64,000 nucleotides of DNA from the NCBI GenBank assembly GCA_023105745.1, contig JALGQZ010000001.1:63368937-63432936 (forward strand), written 5' to 3'. Of the stretch, positions 1 through 11,856 are shown one piece after another; within the stretch, counting starts at the first letter, position 1, and each line of letters opens with the position of its first letter. Both the position numbers and the translations under genes were made by a program. The stretch is from Austropuccinia psidii. Its lineage: Eukaryota; Basidiomycota; Pucciniomycetes; Pucciniales; Sphaerophragmiaceae. The notes beneath the pieces are model-generated. The model was not told the origin of the DNA and made no database searches. It saw only the letters and a list, made by a program, of their open reading frames with translations.

Positions 1-83
1 ATAAAAATAAAATAAAAATAAAATAAAAATAAAATAAAAATAAAATAAAAATAAAATAAAAATAAAATAAAAATAAAATAAAA
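1..83. repeat. 11-bp AT-only minisatellite
   Basis: The window opens inside a tandem array with the 11-base unit AAAAATAAAAT, about 7.5 near-perfect copies. The array probably continues to the left of the window. Confidence 0.9.
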
Positions 84-554
84 ATTGAAAAAAATTCTTT
101 TAATTTATTTTTATTCAATATATTTGGAAAATAAAAAAAAACACAAGAAAACATTGGATTAATTTAAAATGATTATTTTATTTCAACCTATACAAAATAT
201 CATTAAAAAAATATGTATTTGAACTTCAATTAAAGATTTTAAATTTTTAATTATAAGATTAAAATTTAAATTTTAATTTACAAAAAGGTATTATTTAAAT
301 CTATTAAAATTTTCTTTAAAAAAAAAAAAACAATTTTTTTTTTTAAATAATTAATAAAATTTCAAAAAAAAGGAAATGATTTTACATATCAAAAATTTCC
401 TTTCATACATCTTTTTTCTAAATTCAAAAGTTTCTATTTAATTATTCATTTCAAATTTTGAATTTAAAAATTTCCCCTTCCCCTTTTCCCCCCTCAAAAT
501 TTTCCTAAGTGAAAATCAAATTTTACTTATGAATTTTTTTTTAATCTTAAATTT
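84..554. other. AT-rich intergenic stretch, no gene seen
   Basis: This stretch holds A/T homopolymer runs and a C-rich patch near 475-495. No coding signal or RNA gene was seen. It ends at the AAATTT (549-554) that flanks the MULE element. Confidence 0.7.
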
Positions 555-3500
555 AGGGTATTGGTAAAAACATGTAAGGGGTTCCCTTGGCCCATTTTTA
601 ATTCAAAATGAAACACAACCATGCCTGTATTGGGCCAAAAAATGCTCAAAAAAGGGGTTTTTTCCCCCAAAACCCCTCTAACTCCCAATTGTCTTAGATG
701 TTTTTGCCCTGCCCCCCCCCCAAATAATCCACATTATCCCCACCCCAAACATATTTTTTTTTTGAAAAACATCATTACCAAAGCAATTTTCCAAAGCTTT
801 TCACACTTTTCTTTCTTTTTTTCCCCCAAAGACTGAATTTTCCACCACAAAAAACTACTTTCAAGCCTCTAAATTTCCAATTTTTCACCTTCCCCTCATC
901 CATTAATCCCACTTTTAAACCACTTTTTTTCACTCTTAACCACTTCTTTTATTTTTCATACCTTTTTTCACTTTTTCACCTTTTGAAAGGTTCTTACCCC
1001 ATTACAAATCCCCAAATCCCCCCTTTTTTTTCAAATTTATACATCTTTTTCACTCAAAAATGCTTCAACACCCCCCACTGAAGTTGAATTTAAGACCATT
1101 GAGCTTCTTTGGCAGAATTTAAATAATTTTTCCAGGGCTCAGGGGTATTCTGTGTCCACCTTGAGGTCCAATATGACCCACAACCAAATTGAAATAGGTT
1201 GTGACAGGTCTGGGACCCCAAATGCCAACAAAAACCGCTCTAAAACAGTCACTTCAAGAAATCTTGACTGTACTTTTAGAATTTATTCCAGAAAATATTC
1301 CAAGAGTACCACTTAGACTCTTCAAGTAAAAAATCCTAAACATAGCCATGATGCCACTGAAAATATTATGGCACATCCTACTTTCAGAAAATTAAATGAG
1401 TAAGAAACATCCCAAATTTCTCAAATGTCCAAATAAATGCTTCTGCCAAGGCAAATTCAGGCCCAATTATGCAGCAAGCGGGAGTCTGACAGGCTTGTAA
1501 TCCTTCAAGACATTTAAAACCAAGTCAAGAAAATAAAGAAAGACAAACTGTAAGGCAGAAGGCCCATTGATGCTCTTATTGACACTCTCAAAGAAGAAAA
1601 TTTTGTTTGGTCCTCTGCAAGGAATTCTGAGGGACACATTAACTCCTTGTTTTTCACTCAACCCCATTTCCATAAAACTCCTTCATGGCTTTCCTCATGT
1701 AATTCTTATGGATTGTACTTATAAAACCAATAATTACAAAATGCCTCTTTTTCATATTGTTGGATTCAGATCAATCAATAAGACCTTTTCTTGGGCTTTT
1801 TGTTTGATGAAGAATGAAACTTAATCCTAATATACTTGGGAATTAAATCAATACATAGAAAAAATTCCTCAACAAAACCAATATTGTTCCCCCTCCAGTA
1901 ATTGTTTTTGAACGGGATCTGTCCTTGAAAAACTCTCTTAAGAAGCTCTTCCTAGACTCCAAAATCATTTTATGAATTTGGCACATCAATAAAGATTTAT
2001 CTTCTCATTTTATGAAGAAAATTGGTCATGGAACTGATTTTGAAAATTTTATGGGCCTTTGAAATAAATTAATATACTTTTATCTTTCACTTAATTTAAT
2101 TTTTTTTTCTTATTATTTTTTTTTATTAATGACTTTGGGATTCATTTCTAAGGTTATGTATACATAAAATGAAAGGTTATTTACATAAAACTGTAAGAAG
2201 CTTCAAAAGAAAGTCAAAAATCCTTAAGTCTTGAAATATTTTGAAAATACCTGGCTTCCTCTAAAGGATTATTATGTGACATCCTGGACCAAACACCATT
2301 TCCACCTAGGTGTGGGCTTCACCTCCAGAGTTGAAAGTGCCCATGCCATGGTTAAACTTTGGCTACAAAAGTCAACTGCTACTCTTCAGGAGGTAGTCAG
2401 GGCTCTCCACATGGCATTCAGAAAACAATTTATTGAAATAATCAACAGAATCTCTAAATAAATGATTGTTCATGTCAAGAATTTTCCTCCACACATCTGT
2501 GCTCTAAATGGAAAGGTGTCTAATTATGCTCTTAAGATGGCCTTTGAAAATTTCAAAACCAAATTTACTCCCAATGAAAAATGCATCAACAAATACAAGA
2601 ACTATCAAGGAATTCCTTGCAAGAATAAGACCCAAAAGGCCTTTGCCAAGAACCAAAGGCTTGAGATATCAGACTTCCATACTCAGTGGAATTTGAATTT
2701 GCATGTGAGGGTTTTTTAACTTTGAATTCTCACTTTTTTTTCTTATTAACTGATTTTCTTTGTCATATGCTTCTAAGACTGGTTATCAAGGTGATGGTCA
2801 AAGTGTTTAGAAAGAAAGAAAGAATGAATCCAAAAAAATATTTGAAGATATTGGGGAAGACCTTTTTCAAAGACCAATGGAAGAAATCACCCAAATTATT
2901 AAACATTTTCAAGATGTTTTGACTGGAAAAGTCCCATTTGATCAAATTACCAAGAGTAAAGAGGATGATAAATATTATGAAGACCCACTAGAATGCAATA
3001 ATATTCATGGAAGACCTCAAGGTGCCAAGAATAAAAATAAAAATAAAATAGAACCATCAAAATTTGAAATCATTTAAATTCAATCCAAGAGAAGAGGAAG
3101 ACCCCCATCAAAAGTGACCAGTAAAACAACATCAAGATCAAAGTCAAATGTCCCCTCTCCAATTATGGAAGTGGACTCATCTGAAAATTCTGAAGAGTCT
3201 GAGGCCTCATTATCAAAATCAATCAGTTCATCAGATTCACTACCCTCAGAAACTGAATTAAATAAATCAGAAGTCACCCTTAGAAGGTCCCAAGAATTGG
3301 CAATTGTAAGAAAAAAATCACAAAGAAAATCACACAAGCCTGCCACCAGTTTGAATATCTATGATGCAATTGACTTGACCTGTGAGAATTGTCAAAGCAA
3401 TTGTCACACAAGTGATGAATTCTCCAAGCTTTCTGTGAGTTTCTGATTCTTTTTAATGTATATTAATCTTTTTTATTTTGATATTTATTCATATTTTGAC

Positions 3501-4681
3501 CTTATTTTATCAAATACCTGGCTCAGAAGAGTTTCCCAAGTTTATATTGAAAGAAAACTTCAAGGCCATCAATGTTCAGGGTGATGGAAACTGTGGCTAC
3601 AGAACAGTATCCCACTACATTTACAAGACTCAATATCAATGAGGTGATGTCAGAAGTGACTTGGCTGAATAAATTCAACAAAATCAAGACCTTTATGAAG
3701 CAATGAACAATTTAATTCCCTCAGTATCCTCTTATTTGGAAACAATTGAATGGTATGAGGATGTTGGCCAGGCTCCAAAAAGCTAGTGGATGTTCATGCC
3801 TGACATGGTGGATCCAATTGCAAATAAGTATAAAAGACCAGTTTTCTTTTATTCCACAGTCCAATATTTTTCCTTTTTACCTTATTTATATCCCCCAAAC
3901 AATAATCCACCCATTTTCATTTGTTTCTTAGATAGCTGTTCTCATTTTGTTCCTTTGTATATAATAATTTCTAAAGTTTATCCAGTCCACCCCATTACTG
4001 TGAACTGGGAGATTCATGCCCAAAAACAAGCCCTGGGGTGGGCTGGTAAATTTAAGAAACACAGAATGTTGTATTTGTCCAATCTTCCTCTCCCCCCCTC
4101 AGAAAAGACCAACTATTTTGGAGGTTGATTCTGATTGAATGATTTTTGTATATACAATTTATTCCAATTATCCCTCTCCTCAGTCCTATTTATTGTTTAA
4201 ATCCCACCTCAGTATCATTTTTTATCAAACATGTGGCACTTTTGTACTTAAAAATAGTCATATTACAAACATGAAAAAAAAACCCTTTTTGTGCCTTCAC
4301 TTGTTGTTCCACCAAAAGAATTCTCCAAAATTATGGGCTTCTGGTTCTTTATTGTCCAGATTGAACCCTTCATTTTTAAAAAATGAAGGAAATTCATAAG
4401 TTGGGAGATTTTAAATGAATTTTCTAAAAAAAAATTCCATTTTGTTATATTGGCCAAAAAAAAAAGAAATATGAAAAAATTTGTGGATATTGACATCCCA
4501 TTTGAAGAAAAATATGGCAAAAAAAAATAAAAAAAAAAAAAACCCTCAAAACTGATTCTGAGGATTTTTTTTTTTGAAAAATAATTTCACTTACATTTTT
4601 TTACCATAAATTTATGTGTTTTTAGCCATAAATTGGTAAGAAAAAAAACACATAAGGGTTTACATGTGTTTAACAACACCT
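555..4681 (+). mobile_element. Decayed autonomous MULE (Mutator-like) DNA transposon, FAR1-MULE-OTU type
   Basis: A 4.1-kb element encoding one broken transposase. The left end begins AGGGTATTGGTAAAAACATG. The reverse complement of the right end begins AGGTGTTGTTAAACACATG, so the ends form an imperfect terminal inverted repeat. AAATTT lies at 549-554 and again at 4683-4688, one base beyond the right end, a plausible worn 6-7 bp target-site duplication. The first 1.2 kb also occurs inverted at 10647-11856. The last 550 bp (4129-4681) is AT-rich and non-coding. The MITE at 20747-21263 shares the terminal motif. The right boundary is less certain than the left. Confidence 0.72.
1060..4128 (+). 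pseudogene. MULE transposase with FAR1-like, AT-hook and OTU-protease regions (broken)
   Basis: This was a DDE transposase of the MULE superfamily, which cuts and pastes the element in the nucleus. The start at 1060 opens MLQHP. A FAR1/WRKY-GCM1-like zinc region follows (about 1190-1420, including SHDATENIMAHPTFRKL). The MULE catalytic region has HVILMDCTYKTNNYKMPL at about 1700-1745 (D in MDCTYKT), and HLGVGFTSRVESAHAMVK lies at about 2302-2356. An AT-hook (KRRGRPPSK) is near 3090. An OTU cysteine-protease motif, QGDGNCGYR (about 3577-3603), has the catalytic Cys, and SHFVPL near 3940-3958 is a candidate catalytic His region. Stops and frameshifts interrupt it throughout. Introns are likely near 2705-2780 and 3434-3530 (donor GTGAGT). 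OTU-bearing MULE transposases are known in eukaryotes. The family call is firm; the exon structure is not. Confidence 0.75.
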
Positions 4682-5229
4682 GAAATTTATTAGATTTTTT
4701 TTTTTTTAATATTAATTAATTTTATTTATAATATTGTTTTAAGATTGATTATAAAGTTAATTATAAAATTTTTAAGAATTAAAAAATAAAATAAAAAGAA
4801 ATCATTTTAATTATTTTTTTTTTTTAAAAAAAAAAATTTTTTTTTTTTTAAGTTATTTTTGATTTTGATTTTTTTTTTTTTTAATTTTTTTATAAAATTC
4901 AAGAGGATTATAAATATTATTAATAGGGGGTATCAAAGTTACCAAATCCCACACTCAAAATCCCAAGTTTCTTTTTTGCCAAAATACCACCTTAATTTTT
5001 TGGAATTTTGGAAATACCACACCTCAAGAGGTGTGGCATTTTAAGGTACAAAAACCCATTTTTAAATAATAAAATCCTTTCTTTAGCTTCACATAAAGGC
5101 ACATGTTTACAAGAAACAACTCAGTAAGGGAATGTTAAATTGGATAGAAATTCCCTTCTCTTTCATAAAATCTGAATAAACTGGTCATTTATTAAAGTAT
5201 TTGATTTTAAATTGCTTTTGCTATAGGTC

Positions 5230-6490
5230 TTTTCTTCATTTACCATACCCAAGGAATCACAATGGCTACCTTTACTTCAGGAATTAAATTCACTGAATTT
5301 CATTGATTCTTTAAGCACTGATAGTGATTCTGATATCCAGGAAAATATAATATTATTAGATATGATAACATCACAAAGATAAATCAATTATCATAGAAGA
5401 TATCCAATACATTACATGTATATAATGAATGATTTACAAACATTATAATCTGAAAAGTTTTTCCAGCTATGTAGGACCACACATTAATCATTTGAAAAAT
5501 TAGTTTCAAAAATTAAATATTATAAAACTTTTTGAAACTCATCACAAAACAAACATCAAAATCCTTCAATACAATTGGCTGTGGCACTATCAAGGTTAGG
5601 ATCAAATGGAAATGGGGCTACTTTGAGAAAGATTGGAATGTTATTTTGAATTATCCATGGGGCTATTGTTTTTTAAACTCAAAGGGTTATCCAGATATTA
5701 ATGAAGTTGAAGAAGAAAATGATTGTGTGGCAAACAATAGAATAATTGGGAGAGATTTCTCAATTTATGCAGGTGGAAGTCTATCATGGGTGCATGGGGT
5801 TTATTCATGGGAGTCTCATACCATTATCACAATGTCCCCCCAATGATGGTGAATCCTATTTTAATTGTAGAAAGAGATAAAATTTTTAATTTTCATTCTT
5901 TAATTAATTTTTACTTATTGCTTAGAATTAAGGTATTATATGTCAATATGACTAGTTTGTGATATAAAAAAACAGTTCACTTCTCTACATGTTGGTTTGA
6001 CTGGGTCACTTCATGATTCAAATGTATATCAACATATGAAAATTGCACAAACACCTTAAGAATTTTATGAAAAATATCAGTACTTAATTTCCAATTCAGC
6101 ATATGCAAGCTCTCCTTGGGTTGTTCCAGAGTATAAGGGAGTTAAAGCACATAATGAAGACAACCATTCTTTCAATTACTGTCTAGAAAAATAAAGGGTC
6201 AGAAATTAGCATGTAATTGGAATTTTGAAGGGGAAGTTGTTCTATCTAAGGTAAATCCAAAATCAAATGAGGGATAATCATGAAATTTAATACTTTGTTA
6301 TTTGGGTTGTTTCTTGCACAATTTTACATGATATGTTAGCTCAAATTGGAGACAAATGGTTTTATTTATATGAACATGATGATCCACAACAAGAAGAAAA
6401 TTTGTAAAATAATGACAATGGGGAAGACACAGTAAATATGTGTGAAAAAATTAAACCAATTACTTTGGAATGGAAAGAGAATCAATAAAT
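5230..6490 (+). pseudogene. Harbinger DDE nuclease (DDE_Tnp_4-like), broken
   Basis: This is a remnant of the catalytic nuclease that cuts the transposon ends. Read across frames it shows EKFFQLCRTTH (about 5450-5485), AVALSRLGSNGNGATLRKIG (about 5575-5635), a first-Asp region degraded from GFIDGSLIPL (now GFIHGSLIPL, about 5790-5825), and AYASSPWVVP about 6097-6126 after frame correction. A C-terminal QIGDKWFYLYEHDD lies near 6340-6385. These are landmarks of the DDE_Tnp_4/Harbinger family. Many stops and frameshifts make it non-functional. B2 keeps GFIDG with the Asp. The 5' limit and any introns are uncertain. Confidence 0.72.
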
Positions 6491-6599
6491 AAACTCATCA
6501 TGAATATTTACTTATGTACTTAATTTAATGGAATACAACTAAGTGGAGATGTTATTGAGAAAATAAAAATATTTACAATTAATATTTTTTAGCTCTTTT

Positions 6600-7884
6600 T
6601 TGGTATTGCATATTTCTTTCAAAATACCCATTTACTTTTGAATTGATTTTTGCAGGTGTCATTTTCAAGAATTTGTCACCTAAATTAAATAATTAATGGT
6701 TTATTTTAGAATAACATCCAAAATGAGCTATTTTGTCATGATTGATAATTTCTGGATGAGGTTTTGTTTTATGATAAACCATTTTTTATGTCTTCCAAAG
6801 GATTTCCATGATGGCAGGTTTTTCGAAAACTCAATCTCCATTTTCAATTTGGGGAAGTGAAAGCCATGTCAAGAGATGGTGAAGAAAGTTGGAAGGGCAT
6901 GTAAATCTTTTTTCAATACAAAAGAAAATATACCATAAGTCCAGGAATTGAGATAAAAATCCATCTTGAGTGAGAATGAAATTGGTAAAAGATTTGAATT
7001 CTTCCTTTGGATTGACAGAAGTTCACTCAAGTTGACTGAAGTTTGGTAATTTGGCTGCTTCCATTAATGACTGATTTTCATTTTCAGCTAATTTTGTAAA
7101 ATGAGCTATTCTTGAGTAAAAAAATTTGACATATTGCTGAAGTTTGGTCCATTGCTTATTATTTGATTCAATTTGATGGGCAGTCAACCAAGGTATTTGG
7201 GAATAAACACCTAATAAATTATAAATTAATAATCAAGGAATAGCACACACCTTCTGAGTTTCCAGAATCAGATCCAGGACAAAATCCAATACCTTTAATA
7301 ATTCCACCTAGGAAATGTTTATTGGTTTTAATTTCTTGGAAATTTTGGGATAATGAAATTAATGTGATAAGAAGGTTTTGGAGGATTTGAAAGTGGCCAG
7401 AATAAAGGTTAAATGAGGTGATTTAATAATTGATTAATTGTAGAAATGGCTTTTTGGTTTTATCAATGAGTACATAAGGGTGGGGAAGAGTGTTTACTGA
7501 TGGGAGTTTTAACCATGAGGCATTGCCTTATTTTTTGTTAATTGAGATGGTAAAGAAGTCCTTATATGCTGAGTTTGAATGGCCAAGGTGAGACATTATT
7601 TGTTTTGAATTTTGGATGTGTTTCATTTTCCTTTGGGTGAGTTTTCTTTTATTATTTGATTTTGTATTATTATCCTCATGATGTTCTATATTTGGTTTAG
7701 TTCTAACCATGACATCAAGAGGAGGAATAATATCTTCATCATCTTTCAAATTATTCTGATGATGTGCTGAGCCTGGTTTAGTCCTAGCCATGACATCATC
7801 AGAATTATTTTTAGAGTGAGAGAGAGGAGGAGAATTTTTTTTGAATTTCAAGGATGATGGAAGGGGGGTGAAATTGAATGACAT
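6600..7884 (-). pseudogene. Probable Tet-like 2OG-Fe(II) oxygenase gene of the Harbinger element (broken)
   Basis: The reading starts at 7884 (MSFNFTPLPSSLKFKK) and stays open to 7528, with two MxRTKP repeats followed by a basic stretch (NKRKLTQRKMKHIQ). Downstream the frame breaks. In the C-terminal part, TYGIFSFV and HGFHFPKLKMEIEFS (about 6820-6930) follow a degraded HxD region at 6961-6975. HxD followed by a FP...IDF strand and a later conserved His/Gly segment resembles the Tet-like 2OG-Fe(II) oxygenase proteins common in rust-fungus repeats. The matching gene in B2 preserves PHQDGND. The oxygenase assignment is an inference from pattern. The gene's conserved presence in both copies is seen directly. 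Confidence 0.5.
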
Positions 7885-8325
7885 TACATAAAAAGCCCTT
7901 ATAAATAATCCACCCCTATATTGACAAATAATAATAAAAAAGAAATTAAACATAATCATCAGAATGATAAAATATAAAAAGGAATTAAAAATAAAAAAGC
8001 ATCAGCAATGATTATTATTGAAAAAAATAAAACAGAAAAAAATTCAATAGTTAGTTATGATGATTATCAAAGAATGAAAAGATGACAAAAAGAGCACTGA
8101 AAGATGATCAGTAATTATCATAATTAAATCTTTTCAAAAAAATAATGATCATCAGAAAAAAAAAAGAAAAAAAAGAAAAAAAACATAGTTGAGTTAATAA
8201 AATTATCAGAAATATGAAAATAGAAAAAAAAAGAATATGAAGAAACAAAAAAAAACCAAGTGTCAGTAAATTTATGAATGATATATGAAGAAAAAGTGAA
8301 AATGAAAATGAAAAAATTATCAAAA

Positions 8326-8356
8326 TTGTTAATGGCCTCCAAGAGGCCATTAACAA
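8326..8356. repeat. Perfect 14-bp hairpin
   Basis: TTGTTAATGGCCTC at 8326-8339 and its exact reverse complement at 8343-8356 are separated by CAA. In this AT-rich setting the GC-containing stem stands out. It sits upstream of the Tet-like gene in B1. Confidence 0.85.
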
Positions 8357-8415
8357 CTTGAAAATTAAAAAAAGGCCTTGAATTGATTCAGAACAATTAG
8401 GAGTTATTTAGCCCT

Positions 8416-8448
8416 AGAACCTCCCAGAAGCCTTTTTTGGGAGATTCT
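8416..8448. repeat. Hairpin conserved between both Harbinger copies
   Basis: AGAACCTCCCA at 8416-8426 pairs with TGGGAGATTCT at 8438-8448 (one mismatch). The same stem, perfect, is at 50434-50465 in B2 at the equivalent place. This suggests a retained structural or regulatory site of the element. Confidence 0.7.
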
Positions 8449-9123
8449 TGGGCCATTGAGGGGTTTCTGGGATGTGGATGTGGAGATCGATGGTTGAATG
8501 GTTGAGATGGGTGGACCTGTTCAGAAAGTCCAAGAGTTGAATAAAAAAGAAAAAAAAATTAGTGAGAGTATAAAAGTTGGGAGTGAGGGAGAGTCAAAAT
8601 CAAAGAAGAATGGAATTAAAAAAAACTTATCCCGATGAAAAAAAAATATTCAAAAATCTGAAAAAATTTAAAAGAAAAATCAGTTTGAGTGAATAAGTTG
8701 GGAGTGACACAGAGCAAAAATAATTGAAAAATTGAAAATTGAATAAAAACAAAAACTTACCTAATTGAAAAAACCAAAAAAAGAAAAATTGCTTAGAAGT
8801 CTAAAAAAAGCATTATTTTTCATCAAAGAGTCAATTTTTACCTGGGGTAGTTTTGCAATAGATTTTTTGATTTAAAACACAAATCTAGAGTTTGTGTCAT
8901 ATTAAGAAAAAAAAGACAAAATGAATTTTGGAGGGAGCCTTTAATTTTCACTTGGAAAAAATTGTTCATTGGCCTTTGGCACATAAAATCATAATGAAAA
9001 ACTTTCCCAACATTTCAGCTTTGTAATAAATTATAAATTTAAATTTGCTTTCAAAACAAAACATCAATTCTATTTCACAAATCTCCACATTATAAAAGGA
9101 TAACATGACATATACCTAATTTG

Positions 9124-10210
9124 TTATTTCTTATTGATTAATGTAATAATGCATTCCAGATAAGCAATTTGCCTGCTTGATGACAATGATGATATAGTGA
9201 GATCCATCTGGAATTGCTTTTCCTTAAGTTCCAATTCACTATTCAACTTTTCTTTTTCAAATTGATATTTCTTTTTGTGTTGTTTTTCATCAAACTCAAT
9301 TTGCTTTTGTAATTTGCCTTCTTCAAAACAGTGGGTTTCCATATTCCTCACTTTCTCTTCATGCCACCTATCCTTGTCCCACTCCAAATGAGCATTATCA
9401 CTGGCTTCACAGGCTAAAAATCATGACTATTTTCAGTGGGATCTATCAGAGTAATCATAATTTTAAGTCATACCCTTTTTCAGTGATTAAAGCAAATTTG
9501 AATAAGTAGGTGAAAACATATCCATTGACCTTTTCCTAATACCACTCTTGACATTCAAGTTGGGCATCAATTCTTTATTATGATTTTATATTGAATGTGT
9601 TATATGTGTTATTGATTTAATTTTCTGGTCAAAGGAGAAATAATCAAGATTGGATTTCATACATATCAGTCTTGAATTTAATTACTGATTCATCTTGAAG
9701 GTTTTCCACTTGAACCAAGTCATAATCATTATTAAGAAAAGGATCCAGATTGAGAGGTGATTCCAAACAATTATTCTCCTTTAAAATGCAAATGAGCTTT
9801 AATTATCTCAGGTAAAAATATAAATAGACAATAAATTACCTTATCAAGCAAAATATCATCATCATCACCATTTAAGATGTCTTTTTCTTTCAAATAATAG
9901 CTTGAAATTGGAGTGAAATTGGGCTTGTGGCCAAAGAGAACATCCATTTCAGTATAGCAAGGACACATACTTTTAATCTTTCCACTCATTTATTTTATTT
10001 CTTTACTCTCATCTTCTTTGATTAGTCCAGCCCCAGTTAGATTTTTGATTTTTTTTGCTGCCATATACTTCATTTTATATATTTCCCAATGATCTCAGAT
10101 GCTGGTTGAGCTAAGGTTTAGGTGATTTTTTGTTGACCTCAATTGCCATAAGCTAAAATCCATTATGCTTTGATGAAGGAGGCCTTCCAATTGATGTTGA
10201 GCCACTAGTA
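9124..10210 (-). pseudogene. Trihelix/MYB-like DNA-binding protein of Harbinger B1 (broken)
   Basis: Harbinger elements usually carry a SANT/MYB/trihelix-type protein that binds the transposon and brings in the nuclease. Here the N-terminal piece has IGRPPSSKH (about 10160-10190), a tryptophan-helix region with YKMKYMAAKK-like remains (about 10050-10090), then MCPCYTEMDVLFGHKPNFTP (about 9910-9969). A donor GTAATTT follows LLDK near 9843. The terminal exon (9124-9400) encodes a charged helical region, EEKVRNMETHCFEEGKLQKQ onward, likely coiled coil, ending in LINKK and a stop. Stops in the N-terminal part and the middle exon show decay. The start is not certain. Confidence 0.65.
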
Positions 10211-10646
10211 CCAAAACATGACTTGAAATTGGATTTTATTTAAAGCCAATTAATTATGGTTAAATAATTGATACAGATGAAGTGGCCTGATAGATGAGGC
10301 AGGCCAGAGGTTATTTGAATATGTGAATTGATGTGTTTTGCTTTGGAATAAGGAATTATTATATGAATGAAAAAATTTAAATGGACTGTAAGCTTTTTGG
10401 TCAGATTGTCCAAAATGGAGTGTAGAAGAATATGTTGTACAGTTGTAAATTGTGAATACTCATTTTGGTTAGGTTTCAAACTGAAATCCCAGATTCATGG
10501 GATTTGATCAAAATACCAGGGGACTCAGCTGAAACTCCATTGGATTTACACATATAAAACCTGGGATTTATTGTTGGGATTTGGATGCCTAATACCATAT
10601 CATTTTAAGGCAGGATTTGGTGACTTTGACACCCCCTAATATGAAA

Positions 10647-11856
10647 AAGGGGAATTTTGTACTTATTTGTCTTATCACTACAATACATAAGATTCACATG
10701 AGGAAAGCCATAAAGGAGTTTTATGGCCAGGGGGTGAGTTAAAAACAAGGAGGTAATGTGTCCCTCTATATCCCTTGCAGAGGACTACAAAAACCTTTCT
10801 TCTTTTAGGGTTTCAATAAGAGAATAAATGGGCCCTCTTCCTTGCAGTTTGTCTTCCTTGATTTGGTTTTAAATTAATTTGAGTATTACAGGCCTTTCAG
10901 TCTCCCTCTGGTTGTGGAATTGGTCCTGAATTTGCCTTGGTATGAGCAGTTATTCAGACTTTTGAAATATTTGGGATATTCCTTTCTCATTGAATTCTAT
11001 GAAAGTAGGATGTGCCATTATATTTTCAGTAGCATCATGGCTGTGTTCAGTCACTTTTACTTTAAAAGTCCAAGTGCAGCTATAGGAATATTTTCTGGCG
11101 TAAAGTTTAAATGGAAAGTCAAGCTTTCTTTAATTTACTGTTTTAAAGGTGCTTTTTGTGGGGATTTGGAGTCCCAGACCTGTCACAACCTATTTCAATT
11201 TGGTTGTGGGTGATATTGGACCTCAAGGTTGAAGCAGTATAACCCTGTTCCCTGGGAAAACTTTGAACATGCTTCCAAAAAATCTCAAGGGTCTGAAATT
11301 CACCTTCAGTTGAGGGTTGAAGCATTATATAGTAAAAAAGATGTATAAGTTTTTTTAAAAAAAGGAGATTTTGGGGATTTGGAATGAGGAAAGAACCTTT
11401 TGAAATGTGAAAAAGTAGGGATAAAAGTTTTGAAAAAGTCAAAAAAAGTTGGAAAAGGTGAAATGAAGAGGTTTAAATGTAAGAATAATAGAAGATAGAA
11501 GGTAAAAAAAGGGAATTTTGGAGGCTTGAAAGCAGTTTATTTTGAAGGAAAATGCAATCTTTGGGGGAAAAAAAGAAAAACAAAGTGTAGAAAGCTTTGC
11601 AAAATTTGTTTTGTAAGGCTGTTTTTCAAAAATAAAAATTGTTTTGGAGGGATAATGTGGATTATTTGGGTGGTTGGTCCTTTTTTGGGGGGAGATGTGG
11701 AACAAAAAGTGAAAAAAATGGGTTAGGGGGGTTTTTTGGAAAAAAAACCTTTTCTTGGGGGGGTTTTGGCAGGTTTTGGACCAATACATGTTTTTTTATT
11801 TAATTTTAATTCAAAATGGGCCCAGGGAACCCCTTATGTGGGTTTACCAATACCCT
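10647..11856 (-). mobile_element. Truncated inverted copy of the MULE-OTU element
   Basis: Read on the - strand from 11856, it begins AGGGTATTGGTAAACCCACA and follows the first 1.2 kb of the MULE at 555-1765, with many substitutions and indels. It includes the FAR1-like N-terminal coding region and the start of the MULE domain. Homology stops at CATAT, next to the right end of Harbinger B1. The gene fragment has several stops. Confidence 0.78.

Larger units (their letters stand above)
7885..9123. other. Non-coding interior of Harbinger B1
   Basis: This A-rich spacer lies between the 3' end of the trihelix gene and the start of the Tet-like gene, both on the - strand. It contains two hairpins (8326-8356 and 8416-8448). 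The long open frames on the - strand near 8108-8356 are phenylalanine/isoleucine-rich translations of poly-A tracts and not genes. It probably holds the Tet-like gene's promoter. Confidence 0.6.
4925..10637. mobile_element. PIF/Harbinger-type DNA transposon B1, three-gene, decayed
   Basis: A 5.7-kb element with ends AGGGGGTATCAAAG (left) and, reverse-complemented, AGGGGGTGTCAAAG (right). It is flanked by TAAT on the left (4921-4924) and TAAT read across the right end (10637-10640). This fits a 3-bp TAA or AAT duplication; the exact cut cannot be resolved. It carries a DDE_Tnp_4-like gene (+) and two genes on the - strand, a trihelix/MYB-like protein and a probable Tet-like oxygenase. A second copy with the same ends and gene order in reverse lies at 47573-55270. 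The right flank is the truncated MULE copy at 10647-11856. The left flank does not continue that MULE sequence, so the site was rearranged. Confidence 0.78.

Noticed and set aside
1467..1673. A 68-codon - strand frame near the left MULE end.
   Set aside because: It is antisense to the transposase reading and has no independent support.
8108..8356. Two - strand frames rich in Phe, Ile and Leu that look like membrane segments.
   Set aside because: They are translations of A-rich non-coding sequence with no conserved counterpart in the second Harbinger copy.
555..11856. A single 11.3-kb giant transposon with 1.2-kb terminal inverted repeats.
   Set aside because: A separate 3' end with MULE-type termini occurs at 4681, B1 has its own ends, and no target duplication flanks the outer limits. 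Two MULE copies in opposite orientation explain it better.
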